In this document: positions 1 through 12,110 of the stretch, in pieces
Layout of the letters: each line of letters opens with the position of its first letter
How positions within the stretch are numbered: the first letter of the stretch is position 1
DNA from: Hofstenia miamia
Taxonomy: Eukaryota > Xenacoelomorpha > Acoela > Hofsteniidae
Assembly (NCBI GenBank): GCA_900660155.1
Contig: CABFPE010000017.1
Location: forward strand, 590,611-654,610
Direction of reading: 5' to 3'
Length of the DNA stretch: 64,000 nucleotides
Translations under genes and position numbers: made by a program
The notes under the pieces: generated by a model
Told to the model about the DNA's origin: nothing
The model's database searches: none
Seen by the model: the letters and a program-made list of their open reading frames with translations, nothing else

Positions 1-14
1 ATATATGTATTGCT

Positions 15-36
15 TATATATATATATATATATATA
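15..36. repeat. (TA)n microsatellite
   Basis: Uninterrupted TA dinucleotide run at the left edge of the window. It is ordinary low-complexity sequence. Confidence 0.95.
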
Positions 37-3000
37 AGCAAGAGCGGTTTTATCACAGTTTTAGTGTTCGTTAGTATCTTCCGCTCGCAGTCGTCTCCCT
101 AAGAATAGGTCTCTATACGTAATTAGGAATGCATACATATATAATTTAGAGAAAATTATTCTCGTAATATAACAAATAAAATAATTTCAACAAAAATGTT
201 TTCGAATTGTGAAGTTGAAAGCACCTTTTACCCCCATTGCTATTTATTCTGTTGAACAACCATTCTGAATTATTCATTTCGGAAATCAGATTTCCAAAAA
301 TAATTTTGACAAGTTGTTTATATATACTGATGCAGTTTGAGACAGATGTAGTTTTCTGAGATGTAGAAGCAGTAATTGTAGCAATAATTATGTTCTGATT
401 TTTGAAGTGAATGCCAGAGGCTAAGATAATTAATAAATAATAGATATGACCGGGCGAATTTTTTGGGTTTATAAAGCAATAAAATCATCCTTGACTTGCA
501 GTTACAGTACTAGCCTCACAAATCCCCCATTAAACCAATGGATCTCCACGGATCCGCACCCCACTAGACAAGCCTGCATGTTTCTGTTGACGGGACTTCT
601 GCCTCTCCGATGCAATTGTTCTAAATTTTTAAGTATATACAAATATTCCCAATTTTTTTTAAATTTGAGGTCCCAAAACAATCCTAATCATTTCTAAAAT
701 AATATATATTTACAAATACTTGTTTTTAATCTATTTATATTTTCATTCAAAGACAGCTGTTAGTTAATTAAAAATTGCATGCGTACTGTGCAGTAAAATC
801 TATTATTGAATAATTTGAAACCAGTGATATGTTAATTTGCCATCTGATAACACATTAAATTAAAATTTCCGTAATTTATAATTTTCCCAATGACGCTTGA
901 TTTATTCATAGCAAAAATCCAATTATATTTTCAATGTATTTAATTCATTTAGGATACTTGATTATTTCAACTCTATGTAAATATAAAAATATGACAACAA
1001 AGACGAAATATTTCAAATATTTTTACAAACAATGATTAATAAGTAAAATTTCTAAAATGTGTAAGACCCCAATTACATCTAGCTTGATGTTCTCAACATG
1101 GTTAGTAAAATTAACAATATGGAGATTGAGGTATTACAAGTTCTAAGAAAAATCTAAACTGATATAAATTGCATGTGACATCTGATAATAGCTAGGTGAA
1201 TTTCGAAATTTGACTCAAGTATTCTTATAAAGCAAGCTATTCCCTGTATATTGATAAGATGAAGTAGTGTATTAACTATAAGTGTGTGCATCCTTGAGAT
1301 ATGCACAGTGTACCCAAAGATGGAAAAGAGCTCTTCCATGGGATATTGCAGATTTGGTTTATCAATTATCGTAACTATTTAATTGTATATCATAAAATTC
1401 TTTTATATTTGTGAAAATATAAATTAAAAGATGAAAATGTCAGTACTTAGGATTTTTTGTTCGCAGGGGTTCGCACTGAGTTTAGAAAGTATGCCGCCAT
1501 CTCATTCTTCAAGGCCTTGTTTGCTACAAAAGAAAATAGTTGAAAGTTTTTAAACTTGCTTAAGTATTATAAACAAAATACCGTAAGGGAGAACACAACA
1601 TTAAAAATAATAAGTGCTTGCCGGGCTTCAAAATTTAGTTCCGTTTCGGTTTCGATTTTTTTAGCTAAACTATTATCTTTATTAGAAAAAATTATTCAAG
1701 AGAAACATACCATTGCAATGTATATTTTTATAAAACTAAATTAAGATATTATAATGAAGTAAACTCAATTACACTTCAATTTGTTAAGCATTTTATCCAA
1801 AATATTGCATCATTTCTTGGAAATAACATTCTATATGACTGCTTCTAAAAAAACCGAAAACTCGGTTTTCATTTTTGCTCTTCATTCGGTTTCGGTTTAG
1901 AGTAAAAAACAGCTATTTCGCTTATTTTCGGTACACCGCCAAACCCTAAAAAATTTTTACTGTTGATTAAATTTCAAATTTTTACTTTTAAAAAATCACT
2001 CTTAATTCTATAGTTTGAAGTTTACTCTTTTACGGATGAATAATTCCGCTTATGAACACGAAATTTCTGATTTTCTCCTAATATCGGTTCTGAACCCCGC
2101 TAACCTCCTCTTCGCCTTAAATATGCGGCTGTGTGAAGCTTAGTTTATATATTGCAGATTAACTTATCAATACTTTATCTTGAAAATTGATTTTGTATTC
2201 AAATTGATTTATTATGAGTATTCTATTTTAAATAGCATAATTCAAAATTCTCTATTATACTCATTATCCCACTGGTTTTTTGAAGTTTAATAACGTCCTG
2301 AAAAAGACACATTATCCTTTTAATTTTGGTTTGACGTTGTCCCGTTGATACTTTTGCTGATGATTACTTTGAAAATTTATCCATGTCATGCTACCTCTTA
2401 CACAGATTCAAATTGAACTTGGGTTAGAGTAAGTTGAAGGTTTATTTTGATTTCCTAAGATTTTTAAATTGTAATTTTGCATTAAAGATTTTCCTCGTAA
2501 ATTTCAAATTGATCAAAAGTAATTACGGTATTTAACAGTAAAAAATTATTTTTTGAAGAAATCTGCGAAAAAAATTGTTTTAATAAAGATATTTTCTTTT
2601 GAAATAACAGAATAACAAAGGCAGTGCAAATCAATACCTAAGAATGAAATAGAAGTGCTGAAAATCAATTTAAGAGTTGATATTTGGCATATAAATTTCT
2701 TCATTAGCATTTCTGAAAATAAAAGTTTATAAATTTCATATAAATTTATCACAACCATATTACTGATAAATTATTATGTTTTCCTCATGCGTAGAAAATT
2801 AATCTTTGAATTTTCTTTATCAATACATGTTTATGCTTGATTCATAGCATCAATTTTTTTAGACCCAAGCTGCAAAATCAGAAAAATATTCTTTTCAGTT
2901 GAATTATAATGCAAAGCATGTCTTCCAATGCATTTAACTTTTTTTTAAAATAATGTAAAAAAATTATTTTTCAATTTAAAACAATTGACGTCATTAAATT

Positions 3001-4133
3001 TACGAGTCACATGATGTTGCTTTTAAAAAATAAATTTTTAAGAATAACCTTTACAAATTAATTGCACTACACAAAATGACTTGACTTCCCCCAGAAAGTG
3101 GTTTTAGTATGGACGTAATATTTTACGTAAAATGTCCCACTATTTTTGGCAGATTGTTTGTCCTTGTTCTGTACTTTTTAAGGTTGAATTTTATGTTTGT
3201 TAAAATTGAATTTCGTCCGTATATTAAATCGAATTCGCGTGAAAGTGTCTTTATCAAAGACGATGATAGTGAGAAATCAACGTACTTGAACTTTTAATTG
3301 GTAATTTAAGCAGCACGCATAACATCATTTTTTTAATTTAGATTTGTGGCAAAATAATATTTTCCTTACAGTCTTGCGTAAGTGTTCTGATAAAGTAACA
3401 GCTTTTAAAAAATGTTTTCTCAGAACTTTTTTATTTTTGTTTTTCTATTGCTTTATACTAGAATTACACATGGAACTCATGCAAAGTTCTCTATAAAAGG
3501 TGATACTTATTGCATTAACATAAATATATCACATTTTAAAAACCAACAAAATATTTGTAAAAAAAAATTTAAATGATAAAAATGTAGATATGGATTTTTC
3601 GAATCAAACTGTTACCAGTTCTAAACGATCCTAGTTTCTGCCAATTATTAGCATTATTAATTGTAATAAGATAACATGCACAAGCCTAAATATATGTTAG
3701 CGTTGAGTTCTTTGCCTCTAATGTTTCGCCCAACTAAAATATATGTGGTTCATATTTTATGTACCATAACTTTCATATATGTTAGTAATCCCATTGAATT
3801 GTATGTTTGAACATATTTATCTTTATTCATATAAAACCTTGAAATGAATAGCGTTTTTCAAAGGATTTCCAAGGAATATACATAATTTTAATGTTACATT
3901 CTAAAAATATTCCTATATATTCTGCCATAATTTTAAGGTTAGTTTTAAAAAACATTAAGTTTTTCAAACTCACTTCTACTTCCCAAATATTCATATTAAT
4001 ATTTGCAGCACAAAATTATTTTAGATTATTTATGTTTAGATTTTGTTCTGTTTTACCTTTTGATATCCATTTTTCCAGTAATCGCTAGAGTTTGTCAAAA
4101 ATCATTGCAAGAATTAAGCATTGTTGGCCAAAA
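37..4133. other. AT-rich intergenic or intronic DNA, no gene recognised
   Basis: About 4 kb of AT-rich sequence. The open stretches are short (at most about 83 codons), compositionally random and match no family I recognise. No RNA gene, transposon end or splice-linked exon series could be supported. It may be intergenic or lie in the intron of a gene outside the window. Confidence 0.6.
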
Positions 4134-4258
4134 TGCCCAAATGACCATGAAAGGAATTTTTTAAAATATTTTTGTAATAGAACAAGTAAATGGACTCTTA
4201 CTAGTAGAAAAAACTAAGCCATTTAAAATTTATCAAATTTAATTTGAAGTAATTTCAT

Positions 4259-4274
4259 GGTAGATGCATCTACC
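4259..4274. repeat. Perfect 16-bp palindrome GGTAGATGCATCTACC
   Basis: Perfectly self-complementary. It is the first of three related palindromes inside the piggyBac copy, near its left end, and a candidate transposase-binding subterminal repeat. Confidence 0.85.
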
Positions 4275-4603
4275 AATGGGTATTCTAACTGCTTTTTTGT
4301 CAAAATTACATAATGAGAAAACAAACCAGTATTATTTGATATAGCAATTTATATAATAATATATTTACTGAATATATAAAATAATATTCAAAAAAACAAT
4401 AGAAAATGTCTATTGGTGATATTTCAAAAAATATTGAGGATGAATATAAACATTACATGTGATGCACCAATACATACTTTTTCCTTTGCATAAGGCGCAA
4501 CGAGGCCCTTTATTACCTGTAAATTCAATCATATGGCCAACATTGTCTATGCATAGAATATCAGCAGTTGATCATTTGGGCTGGAGGTGACGCCCTACAG
4601 CAA

Positions 4604-5134
4604 TTACTTGTCCAAATTTTCTAAGCAGAAGTATGTAAATTTTCGAATGAAATCTAAAAGTGGTATAGATTCTCCACTGATGCTTTTATAAAGTATCCAA
4701 GATTTTACAGCTGAAGCATTCACTGTGTGGGCAAACAAGGGCCACCACCACTTCTTGGATTTAATCCTGACTTGATAAGTAGAAACGCTTTGATCATGAA
4801 GACCTGCCATAAATTTACAATACTGATTTATACTGTTCAGCTTGGAAATGCTTATTTTCTTTTTATCAAAGGCAGAGTACTTTTCTATCATAGATATTGA
4901 TTCTGTTTTGTACAAATTAGATGCAACTGTAACAGTATGATTATCCTGCCATCTACATATAGCAATTTTTTTGGTGAATGCTGAACTGAAGTATCCTCTT
5001 TTGCTTTTTGCCATAAACTTTTTATGTGGCAAAGGTGCATTACACATGCAGTTTTCTCTTACAGTTCCAGTAAAGCCAATGCCATGGTCAGAAAGATAAT
5101 CTATCAATTCAAATGAGGTGAATAAATATGGCAA
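4604..5134 (-). pseudogene. piggyBac transposase, C-terminal catalytic part (DDE_Tnp_1_7)
   Basis: A 176-codon open stretch matches the second half of the piggyBac transposase catalytic domain. An N-terminal LFTSFELIDYLSDHGIGFTGTVREN block corresponds to the conserved 'yFTS..L...L...G....GTvR.NR' segment of the family, although here it is split from its upstream half. It is followed by a basic stretch, then ICRWQDNHTVTVASN (the region holding the second catalytic Asp), then a GLHDQ...YQVR.KSKKWWWPLF block equivalent to 'GGVD..DQ...Y...R...KWW...F'. Intact family members are about 550-600 aa. This piece lacks the first half of the catalytic core and the C-terminal cysteine-rich finger, so it cannot be active. 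It could instead be an exapted fragment, but nothing here suggests that. Confidence 0.8.
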
Positions 5135-5227
5135 TTATTATGTATTAAGGAAAGAGATACCTTTGTTTACATTTTGGCTCTAAAAATTCAGACTTTTCTA
5201 ATACATCCTCAATACTGGCTTGTGATT

Positions 5228-5482
5228 TTAATACTCTGCCAGGTAAATTATCCATATTTCTACAATATCATCATCACTTGGCAAATCATCAATGTCTGTA
5301 TCAGCATCTGGCCTTTCTATGGGCGGTTCTATGATTACTGTTTGGGATGTAGGAAACTCATCATTGTCTTCATCATCAATTTCAAAAAGCTCAATGACTT
5401 CATCTAATACTAGTCTTCTAAGCATAGAGTTATAAAAAAGTTTTAGACAACAAAATAATTCTAACAAATAGTTTTTCTTCAA
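5228..5482 (-). pseudogene. piggyBac transposase, acidic N-terminal remnant
   Basis: An 84-codon open stretch rich in Asp/Glu (IDDEDNDEFPTSQTVIIEPP, then DADTDIDDLPSDDD) resembles the acidic N-terminal region of piggyBac transposases, where an 'I.PP....TDEDS.DED' pattern is common. It lies just upstream, on the same strand, of the catalytic remnant at 4604-5134 and inside the same palindrome-bearing element. About 90 bp separate the two open pieces, far less than the several hundred codons normally between these regions. An internal deletion is therefore likely. Confidence 0.6.
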
Positions 5483-5529
5483 TTTTACATATTTTTTTTA
5501 AAAAATTATATTTACCATGTAAACGCCCA

Positions 5530-5549
5530 GTGGTAGATATATCTACCAC
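5530..5549. repeat. Perfect 20-bp palindrome GTGGTAGATATATCTACCAC
   Basis: Second member of the GGTAGATNNATCTACC palindrome set, just upstream of the transposase N-terminal remnant on the minus strand. Confidence 0.85.
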
Positions 5550-5892
5550 CAGTATTAAACCCAATGCCAACTCAAAAATAAAAATTATTTTGTAATAAAT
5601 ATATTGCTATGGAATTCTCACATATATAGGCTATTGATAAGGATTAATATATATAATTTTACACCAATATGAAATTTGCACTAAACATTTATTCTTTAGA
5701 AATTCATGCTTTGACATTTTTTTCTGAAATCAATATGTATAATAGTTAATAACAGTTGTAAGCTATAATAGCATGAGTAACAATAATGCTAAAATAAAGC
5801 GCGGGGAATCACTACATGATGCTAAAATTGTTTCCAATGGCAATGCTAAATTTTTATTACATGCTGTGCATTTAAAAGACATGTGGTTAATG

Positions 5893-5908
5893 GGTAGATA
5901 CATCTACC
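5893..5908. repeat. Near-palindrome GGTAGATACATCTACC
   Basis: Third member of the set, 8 bp inside the right end of the element. Only the central two bases depart from perfect symmetry. Confidence 0.8.
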
Positions 5909-5920
5909 ATTGGGCATTAA

Positions 5921-6310
5921 TTATTTAATGGACACCCTGTATATACTGTGTTTTTCAAATACAATTAGAAAAATATTCACTAAGCTTAATAACAAATGCT
6001 TAAAATATAGACATGGTAAACTAATAAAAAAAATTAATGCTATAAACTTGATTTGAATGATGGAAAGCAAGCTTGTTTTCTAAAAAAATTATATATGTGA
6101 TATGATATACAACATATACATATACATGTTGTTTATGCAGTTTTATTATATTCATTTTATATAGTTGTAGACTTTACACATCTGCTTAAAGAAAATATAA
6201 AATGCACTAATAAAATTATAATGTTTTAAATATGTTCTTCTTTTTATTCATATAATGAATTTCTTCTACACTTCAATGAAAATTGAATATTTGGCATTTC
6301 TTCATTGTTG
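5921..6310. other. Spacer between piggyBac copy and LTR element A
   Basis: AT-rich sequence without coding content. TGGACACCCTGTATA at about 5929-5943 resembles a mariner terminus, but no partner end was found. Confidence 0.5.
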
Positions 6311-6754
6311 TGTAGAATCATTAGATCAAATAGGGGCAACATTGTTAACATTAAATCCATTGTTCAAATTCAGAGGGCTACTTGATGGCATGCACAAATC
6401 CAATACATGACCTAGTTAATCTTTGATTTTAACAAAAACAAAACTCCAAGATCAGTAATTAAAATATCTGTTTTCTTCTATTTACCTGTTCATAGTTCAA
6501 ATTTGTCTACTTTTGCTAATTTGTTCATCTGCTAATGATTACACAATGTCAGCTAATTAGCTTAAGTGATTTGGTCCTTTTTGATTTGCCAAACCATTTT
6601 GCTGCTAAATGTTATATCAAAATTGCACTAATAGTTTTTATAAAAATCAAAAGGATAATAATCAGGTTGTGTACAAAAATATAATTAATTAATTTGCTGA
6701 TAGTTCTTAGTTACTTTCTTTGTTATCTTTTGTGTGCCACCTGATTATGCCACA
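6311..6754 (-). repeat. LTR family 4, 3' LTR of element A
   Basis: On the minus strand it starts TGTGGCATAATC directly after a GGAGGAG purine tract and ends ...GATTCTACA, giving TG...CA ends and about 444 bp. The U3 half is clearly repeated at 17697-18002, and its start resembles the 3' LTR start of element D (48431). Confidence 0.7.
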
Positions 6755-6804
6755 CTCCTCCATCAGCATACCTAATTAATGAATCATCTCATTTGCTTGT
6801 TTGA

Positions 6805-9259
6805 TTAGTGAGATTGCCTAAGGCATGTCCCAATGAACGTTCTGATACCCTCCTGTTTGGTAAGCTTCATCACAACTTCTTTTTCTGTTGTGACCATTTT
6901 CTTGTGTCTGATGAACTTAGGATCTTTCAGTGTATTTAATATGGTGCACATGCTTCTGAGTTCATTTAGTTTCATGTTGAATTCATCATAGTGCTTTTCA
7001 TATAAACAGATGCCCTTAATTGCTATCATGAGGGTCATGATCACTTCAATATGGCTTGTGTGTGCTAGATCAGGGTTAATTGTTGTGTCTGGGAAGAAAA
7101 AATCGTAGGTAGATTGTAGATATTGTGATATTGATGCTTTGTTGTAGAATGCACTAATGTTTTCTTGTACTTCCTCTCATGTTATTTCTTCCAGGTTGTT
7201 TTTCCTCAATCAAATCATTGTAATTACCTCTAGTCTTCTTGTGACATCATAGTACTTGTACGTGTTACTCCATAATTCTCCCCAAACTATATCATTGATT
7301 CCAGAAAAGAGAGAGTATCACTGTTTTTGTTGGTCTTTTTTGATCTCTGATCTTACTTTGTTGATTTGTTTGCAGATTGGCTTGCTCTCTTTGTATAAGT
7401 CATATGGTGTTACTTTACCCTCAATTTATATATGTTCTTTGTTGTTTTTTTTCAGAAGCATTATTCTCAATTTCTTATATCTCTCATCACATATCTTTTC
7501 TAGTAATTTCTCTTTGGTGTTGACATATGTGGTCTCTTCATGCTAAAATGCTTTTGCAACTCTTCTGCTTTTTAGTCTCCATATTGGTAGGAGCATAGGT
7601 AAAGAGATTGTTAGAGGCAGTGTGCACTGGAGTAACGCTGTTAGTGTATTTTCCTTGATGTTTCCATAGTTACCTTCCATTTTGGCGGTTGTTGCTAATC
7701 TGAAAGTTGCTGGGTAATTGTTTTCCAATGTTTTTATGTCTTCGCAGAATGAGTTAGTTAGTCTGCTCTTCATGAGTTTTTGTGAGGTTTCTCCTCCTAT
7801 CATTATTTTTGAGGTAATACACTCAATGTCGACTGCTAGTTGTTTGTGTGGCTGTAGCATTTGTGAAATTTCCGTTTTTGTAAATGCTTTGGTGTATAGC
7901 AATTTGATCAATGACTTTGTTTCCTTTCTGTATACTTTGCAGTATATTCTTTGGACTATGTTGTTTCACCTCTCTTGCTTGACTGTTATCACTACTAGCA
8001 GTCTCTCGTCATCTGTGTCAACCCATGATATCTCACTTGGACTGCATTCTCCACATTTCTCAAGGTTTATCTTGTCAATCTCTCTCTGGGTTCTTGTTGT
8101 TAGAATGATCTTGAATGATTGCAACAGCTGGTTTTCTCTGTACATTTCTTCTTGAGACTTACTGCACATTTATATTATTTCTATGAGGCCTGTTTGTCCT
8201 TCTTTTTGCAATATTTCTGAGGTTTTCATAATCATTGTATATGCACATTTTGGATAGTCCATCATGTATTTTCACATCTTCTTTTTGATTGTTTCATTTG
8301 CACATGATCTTTTATTCTTTTGATGGCTTCAATGGTTTCACACTCTTCTTTCCTGACTAGATTTCTTGTAGTTAGCCATGGTTGTGTCTTGAGTACTCTT
8401 AATTTGCAGTTGAAAGTTGCTCCGCACATTTATTTCTTTTTTGCATCACTCAAAATGTCTATTTCCATGTTTGCTAATTCTATTACAGTTGGTCTTCCCA
8501 ATGTCTGTTCTCTGTTTAGCAGTCTTGTGAAGTATTTTTCAAACTACACTTCAGGTATATATCACTGACTTCCTCCAGATTGCCTCCTCTTTGTGTCATT
8601 TCCATAGTTTTTGCTGGGTAGTAGAGATTGATTGCTATTTTTGACTAGGCCATAATCCTCTCTGCTAGTGTTATTAAGTTGAGTTGAGGTCTGTTGACAC
8701 TAATTCAGATATGTTTGTTTCATCAGAAGTTTCCATCACAAATACATTTTCCAATTGCTCTTTGTGTTGTGATGTTCAGTCTTGCTATAATTATCACATG
8801 TATCTTTGAGATTTTGCGAGTTTAAGGGTTTTCTCTATTGATTTCTGTAGAGTTTTTTTACTGTAGTTCACTTTCTTTGATGAAGTGTATGATTAGTAAG
8901 TTTTTCTGATCAAGGTTTACCTGTTCACATTCTTCAACTATTTTCTCTCTGTTGTTTATCAGTTTCTGTCCATCTAGTTGTGTGAATTGGTCATTGAATG
9001 TAATGTGCACTGTTCTTTGAAAGTATGGGTGGTTGAGCTTCTCATTCATGTTCAATTTGTACAAGATTATTGCGTTGCATGTGGGTCTATTTGCTTTATC
9101 AATTACTATTGGGACTGCTGATCCTTCACTTTCTTTTGCCATGGTGTTTTTTCTTATGAAGCATTTTGTCACTGGGGACAAGTTGTAATTTGTGTTGTAT
9201 CTCATCTTCCTGTTAGCTATGAAGTAGAGGTTTATCTGTTCCTTCCCTATTTTTGTCAT
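6805..9259 (-). pseudogene. Element A post-integrase accessory module (unknown family, fossil)
   Basis: Between the integrase region and the 3' LTR, several minus-strand open stretches (8858-9259, 7966-8169, 7543-7911, 6805-7044) align in the same order with the downstream regions of elements B, C and E. The 8858-9259 piece shares a VPIVID...RP...I block with IPFIID...RP...I of B (about 26.3 kb). The 7543-7911 piece shares LAVDIECITS with B and C (LDV.CTTA). The 6805-7044 piece shares MTLMIAIKG..LYE..YDEF with B and C. I do not recognise the family. No signal peptide or membrane segment is evident. The module is broken in this copy. Confidence 0.6.
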
Positions 9260-9449
9260 GTGGCATACTCCATCATCTGATCTGGATGATTGAGGTGATC
9301 AAGATGTTGTTGATTGACATTTATTCAATAATGAGCTGCCCCATTTATCTGCCTGCCCTTTAATTGGCTTGTGGGTGATATGCACTTGTTTTCTCATTTA
9401 GTATCTCCATTAATTATTTGAATAGCTTGCTTTTGAATTGTACTCCATG

Positions 9450-10151
9450 ATCAGATATGATTGTTTACATTGGAACAAGTTTTAGAATCAATTCCTTCAT
9501 TATTTTGTCTATGACTGTCTTTGCTGTTTTGGTAGCATTTGTCAGCTTGTGACAATTTTTCTAGGTCTATGTGAACTATTTGGTTTGATGCTGTTGCTAT
9601 TATCTTTTCTAACAGTGCTATTTGCTGTTGAGTAGGCAGGTTGTCCATTTATTGATTATGTCTTCTATTGTTTTCCTGACTGATATTATTATGAACCTTG
9701 TATTGAATGTTATTTCAGTTTGTATGATTCTGATGTGTCTGTTTTTATGTATTTTTCACATGAGTTCCCATTTGTAGTATTTGGGTTTTGCTATCCTTAT
9801 TGATTTTAATTCAATGTATAGCAATCTGTTTTTATTTACTTTCCATTTACTTCTTTAGAAGTAGCTGTTAGCAATTTTTCCTAACTGTTTTTTGTTGTCT
9901 TGTATTTTAGTGATTATTTCTTGCAGAATTGTGTCTGTTCTTTATTTGTTGATGATCTCTGTTTCTGTTATCTCTTCTTTTATGACTATCAGCATTACTG
10001 GTTTTCCTTTCTTGTCAGCATTTATCTCAAATAGCTGTTCATATTTGTTGTGTGGTAAGAATTCAAATGGTTTCTTTTCTCCTGTCCAAAAGTTGGCATT
10101 TTTATGTAGTGGTCTTTTATTGTGTTCTATTATGAATTTGAATTCATTCAA
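9450..10151 (-). pseudogene. Element A integrase and RNase H-integrase linker (fossil)
   Basis: The stretch around 9942-10151 contains a K.PFEFLPHNKYEQLFEINADKKGKP block followed by KEEITETEI. The same block recurs in B (PFGFIPACDYELLPDINAD...KEEISEKEI, about 24.25 kb) and D (about 45.7 kb), between RNase H and integrase. Around 9451-9648, IVHIDLEKLSQADKCYQ aligns with the integrase core start in D (IVHTDLEKLSQDDEGYQ) and B (VVHMDIEKL...EGFQ). The first catalytic Asp is recognisable. The region is degraded. Confidence 0.65.
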
Positions 10152-10205
10152 ATATTCTATCCACCTTGAGACTATTGAGGACTTATTGCCTGAGAATTAT
10201 TTTAG

Positions 10206-10442
10206 TCATGCAAAGCCACTTTTGTCTGTTGTCACTTGAAAGGTTTGACCTATTAAGAAACACTGAAACTTCTTTATGCTTTCTACCAGTGCAAGCATTT
10301 CAAGTTCAGTCAATCCAGAGTTCTCCTCTCTTTGTTTGAGTTTTCTACAGAAGAATTGTATCAGTACCTCTTCACTGTTTTTGATCTGGCCTAAACATGC
10401 ACCTAGGGTAATGTTGCTAGTGTCGCAGTTGAATATGAACAC
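10206..10442 (-). pseudogene. Element A RNase H domain (fossil)
   Basis: A FIFNCDTSNITLGACLGQI start is the classic Ty3/gypsy RNase H first strand, with the catalytic Asp in 'DAS..G.gavL.Q'. It is followed by FFCRKLKQREENSGLTELEMLA, corresponding to 'yfSrkL...E.nY...ekElLA'. It lies just downstream of RT on the minus strand, as expected for the family. Confidence 0.8.
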
Positions 10443-10561
10443 AGTTGGGTGTGTTTAATGATGGTAATCTTGCCAGTTCGTTTTTTACATTATTTAATTG
10501 CTCTTGCTCTTTTCATGTCCATTCAAATATGGCGGATTTTTTCATTAGTGATGTCATCTTA

Positions 10562-11270
10562 TTAAATTTCTGTGCTATGTTTGGGATAAACCATCCATAA
10601 TAATTTATCAAGCCTTTGAAGGTCTTTCTGTACCATGTCTTTAGAATTGTTTTTCATTTTGATTTTTCCTTTTTGTATTTGTCTTCCCAGAAATACAACT
10701 TGTGTTTTAAGGATTTTGCATTTATTTCCATTCACCCTTAGTCCTGCATTGTATAAAATAGTTAACATTCAGTCTAATTTTTCAATGTGTTGCTCACTAT
10801 TAGTATATCATCAATGTAGGCACATACTCCATCTTCAATTTTGGTTTATTGTGTTTCAGTACTTTGGTGACATAACACTGGAAGGTTGCTGGCACATTAC
10901 ATAATCTGAACATCATATACATCCATTTGAATAATCCATAGGGTGTTATAAATGCAGTTTTTTTGATGTCCTCTGGCTCAATCAGTACTTGCCAGTTGGC
11001 CTTACAGAGGTCTATGCACATTTAATATTTATGCTTCCTGGCTTTGTATATTATATAATCTATTTGAAGGAGTTGGTATGCATCTTTTTTTGTGGTTTCA
11101 TTTAGTTTGCAAAAATTGATACACCATCAATACTTTTTCCAATTGTTTCACAAACACTGCTGGTGTAGCATAGGGGCTCTTACTCAGTGTTATGTTTTTA
11201 TTATCAATTAATTCATTCAGAATTTGGTTGTAGTTCTCTTTCAATTGTTATGGTACTCTTATGCATCATA
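10562..11270 (-). pseudogene. Element A reverse transcriptase (fossil)
   Basis: Minus-strand pieces show DLCKANWQVLIEPEDIKKTA, FITPYGLFKWMYMMFRLCN and PATFQCYVTKVLK, which are the RT fingers and palm blocks, followed by the thumb-like GLRVNGNKCKILKTQVVFLG. These match RT of elements B (about 23.2-23.65 kb) and D (about 44.5-45.2 kb). The palm block order is that of Ty3/gypsy RT. The copy is old and broken. Confidence 0.85.
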
Positions 11271-11756
11271 GTCATATTGGTTCTTTTGTTGTTGTAACAA
11301 TTTTATGAGGTTCTCCTACTGCTTTGCCTATGCTAATTTCTCCAAAGTTGAAGATTTTTTCATGTTTTCTTTACATGTTTGTTAATTTTTCCTTTTTGTG
11401 TTCACTTAAGTGCTGTTATTTGCTATCATTTATCTCTGGGATTTTGTAGTCTTCATTACCTTTTTCATTGATTATGTTGATCATTTTTTCTATAGTTTGC
11501 TCCTCAGATCTTACTCTTTTACCATAAATTATGACGCTTTCTCTTTTTACATTCACAATCTGATTTGTTGCATTCAATATGGGAATTGTTATTTACCTTG
11601 TTTGATAGCACACAAACTTGATGGTAGTGATAATTTCTTAGTGTTAATGCCTGTTTGTTTGTGTATCATGATTTTGGTCGTGATTTTTTCCTTAGGTGCA
11701 ATATCTTACATTTTCCAATTGTTAGGCTGAAGTTTAATATCTTCACTCAGTTTAAA

Positions 11757-12110
11757 TCATAGTGTTTTGTTGTCACATTCTTCATCTTCAGTTATAATTA
11801 TCTCTTCTTGTACTACATTTTTTGTGAGGAAATTGTTCCCTAAATTCATTTCATATGGCAGGGGGTTCCTTTTGGTGTCTATAACAATAAATGTTTGTTG
11901 AAATGTTGTGTTTGTGATCCTGATTGGTATCTCTACAGGTGTAACTTTGGTATCAATATAATTGCCCAATGCATTAATTAGTATGTGTTTGTCATTTTCT
12001 AGTTGTTTTTAGTAAATTCAATTTTTGTTGCACATTCATCTGTCAGTACAGAAATTACTACTCCCATATATATGGTTGCTTTGACCATTATACCATTAAC
12101 TACAACTGTA
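11757..12110 (-). pseudogene. Element A aspartic protease region (fossil)
   Basis: The region contains a VNGIMVKATIYMGVVISVL-type segment (the position of the aspartic protease D-S/T-G loop), then NYIDTKVTPVEIPIRI and, further on, LGNNFLTKNVV ('LG.dfL...'). The same order is seen in D, where VIDTELNLPL and ILGNHFLTEN flank the LINE insertion. Gag lies upstream and RT downstream on the minus strand. Confidence 0.65.

Larger units (their letters stand above)
4134..5916 (-). mobile_element. Degraded piggyBac-type DNA transposon
   Basis: The element is bounded on the right by TGCCCAATGGTAGATG (read on the minus strand), immediately outside which stands TTAA (5917-5920), the piggyBac target. On the left a matching TGCCCAAATGAC begins at 4134, but its flanking TTAA is not preserved. 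It encloses two minus-strand transposase remnants (5228-5482 and 4604-5134) and three copies of a GGTAGATNNATCTACC palindrome near the ends. The N-terminal half of the catalytic domain is missing between the two coding pieces, so this is an internally deleted, dead copy. Ends are inferred by eye. The family call rests on the protein. Confidence 0.7.

Noticed and set aside
1-4133. Small open stretches such as 446-697 and 1154-1339 as genes
   Set aside because: Short, no recognisable motif, no supporting splice sites or neighbours. Open frames of this length are expected by chance at some rate.
5929-5943. TGGACACCCTGTATA as a mariner end
   Set aside because: It resembles mariner termini, but no inverted partner or transposase lies at a sensible distance. 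The nearest similar string (about 50928) is 45 kb away.
7718-8155. Plus-strand open stretch of 145 codons (and neighbours at 9892-10239, 11410-11730, 12112-12321)
   Set aside because: These lie antisense to recognisable minus-strand parts of element A and are very rich in Ser, Leu, Ile and Cys, as expected for the complement of Lys/Asn/Glu-rich coding sequence.
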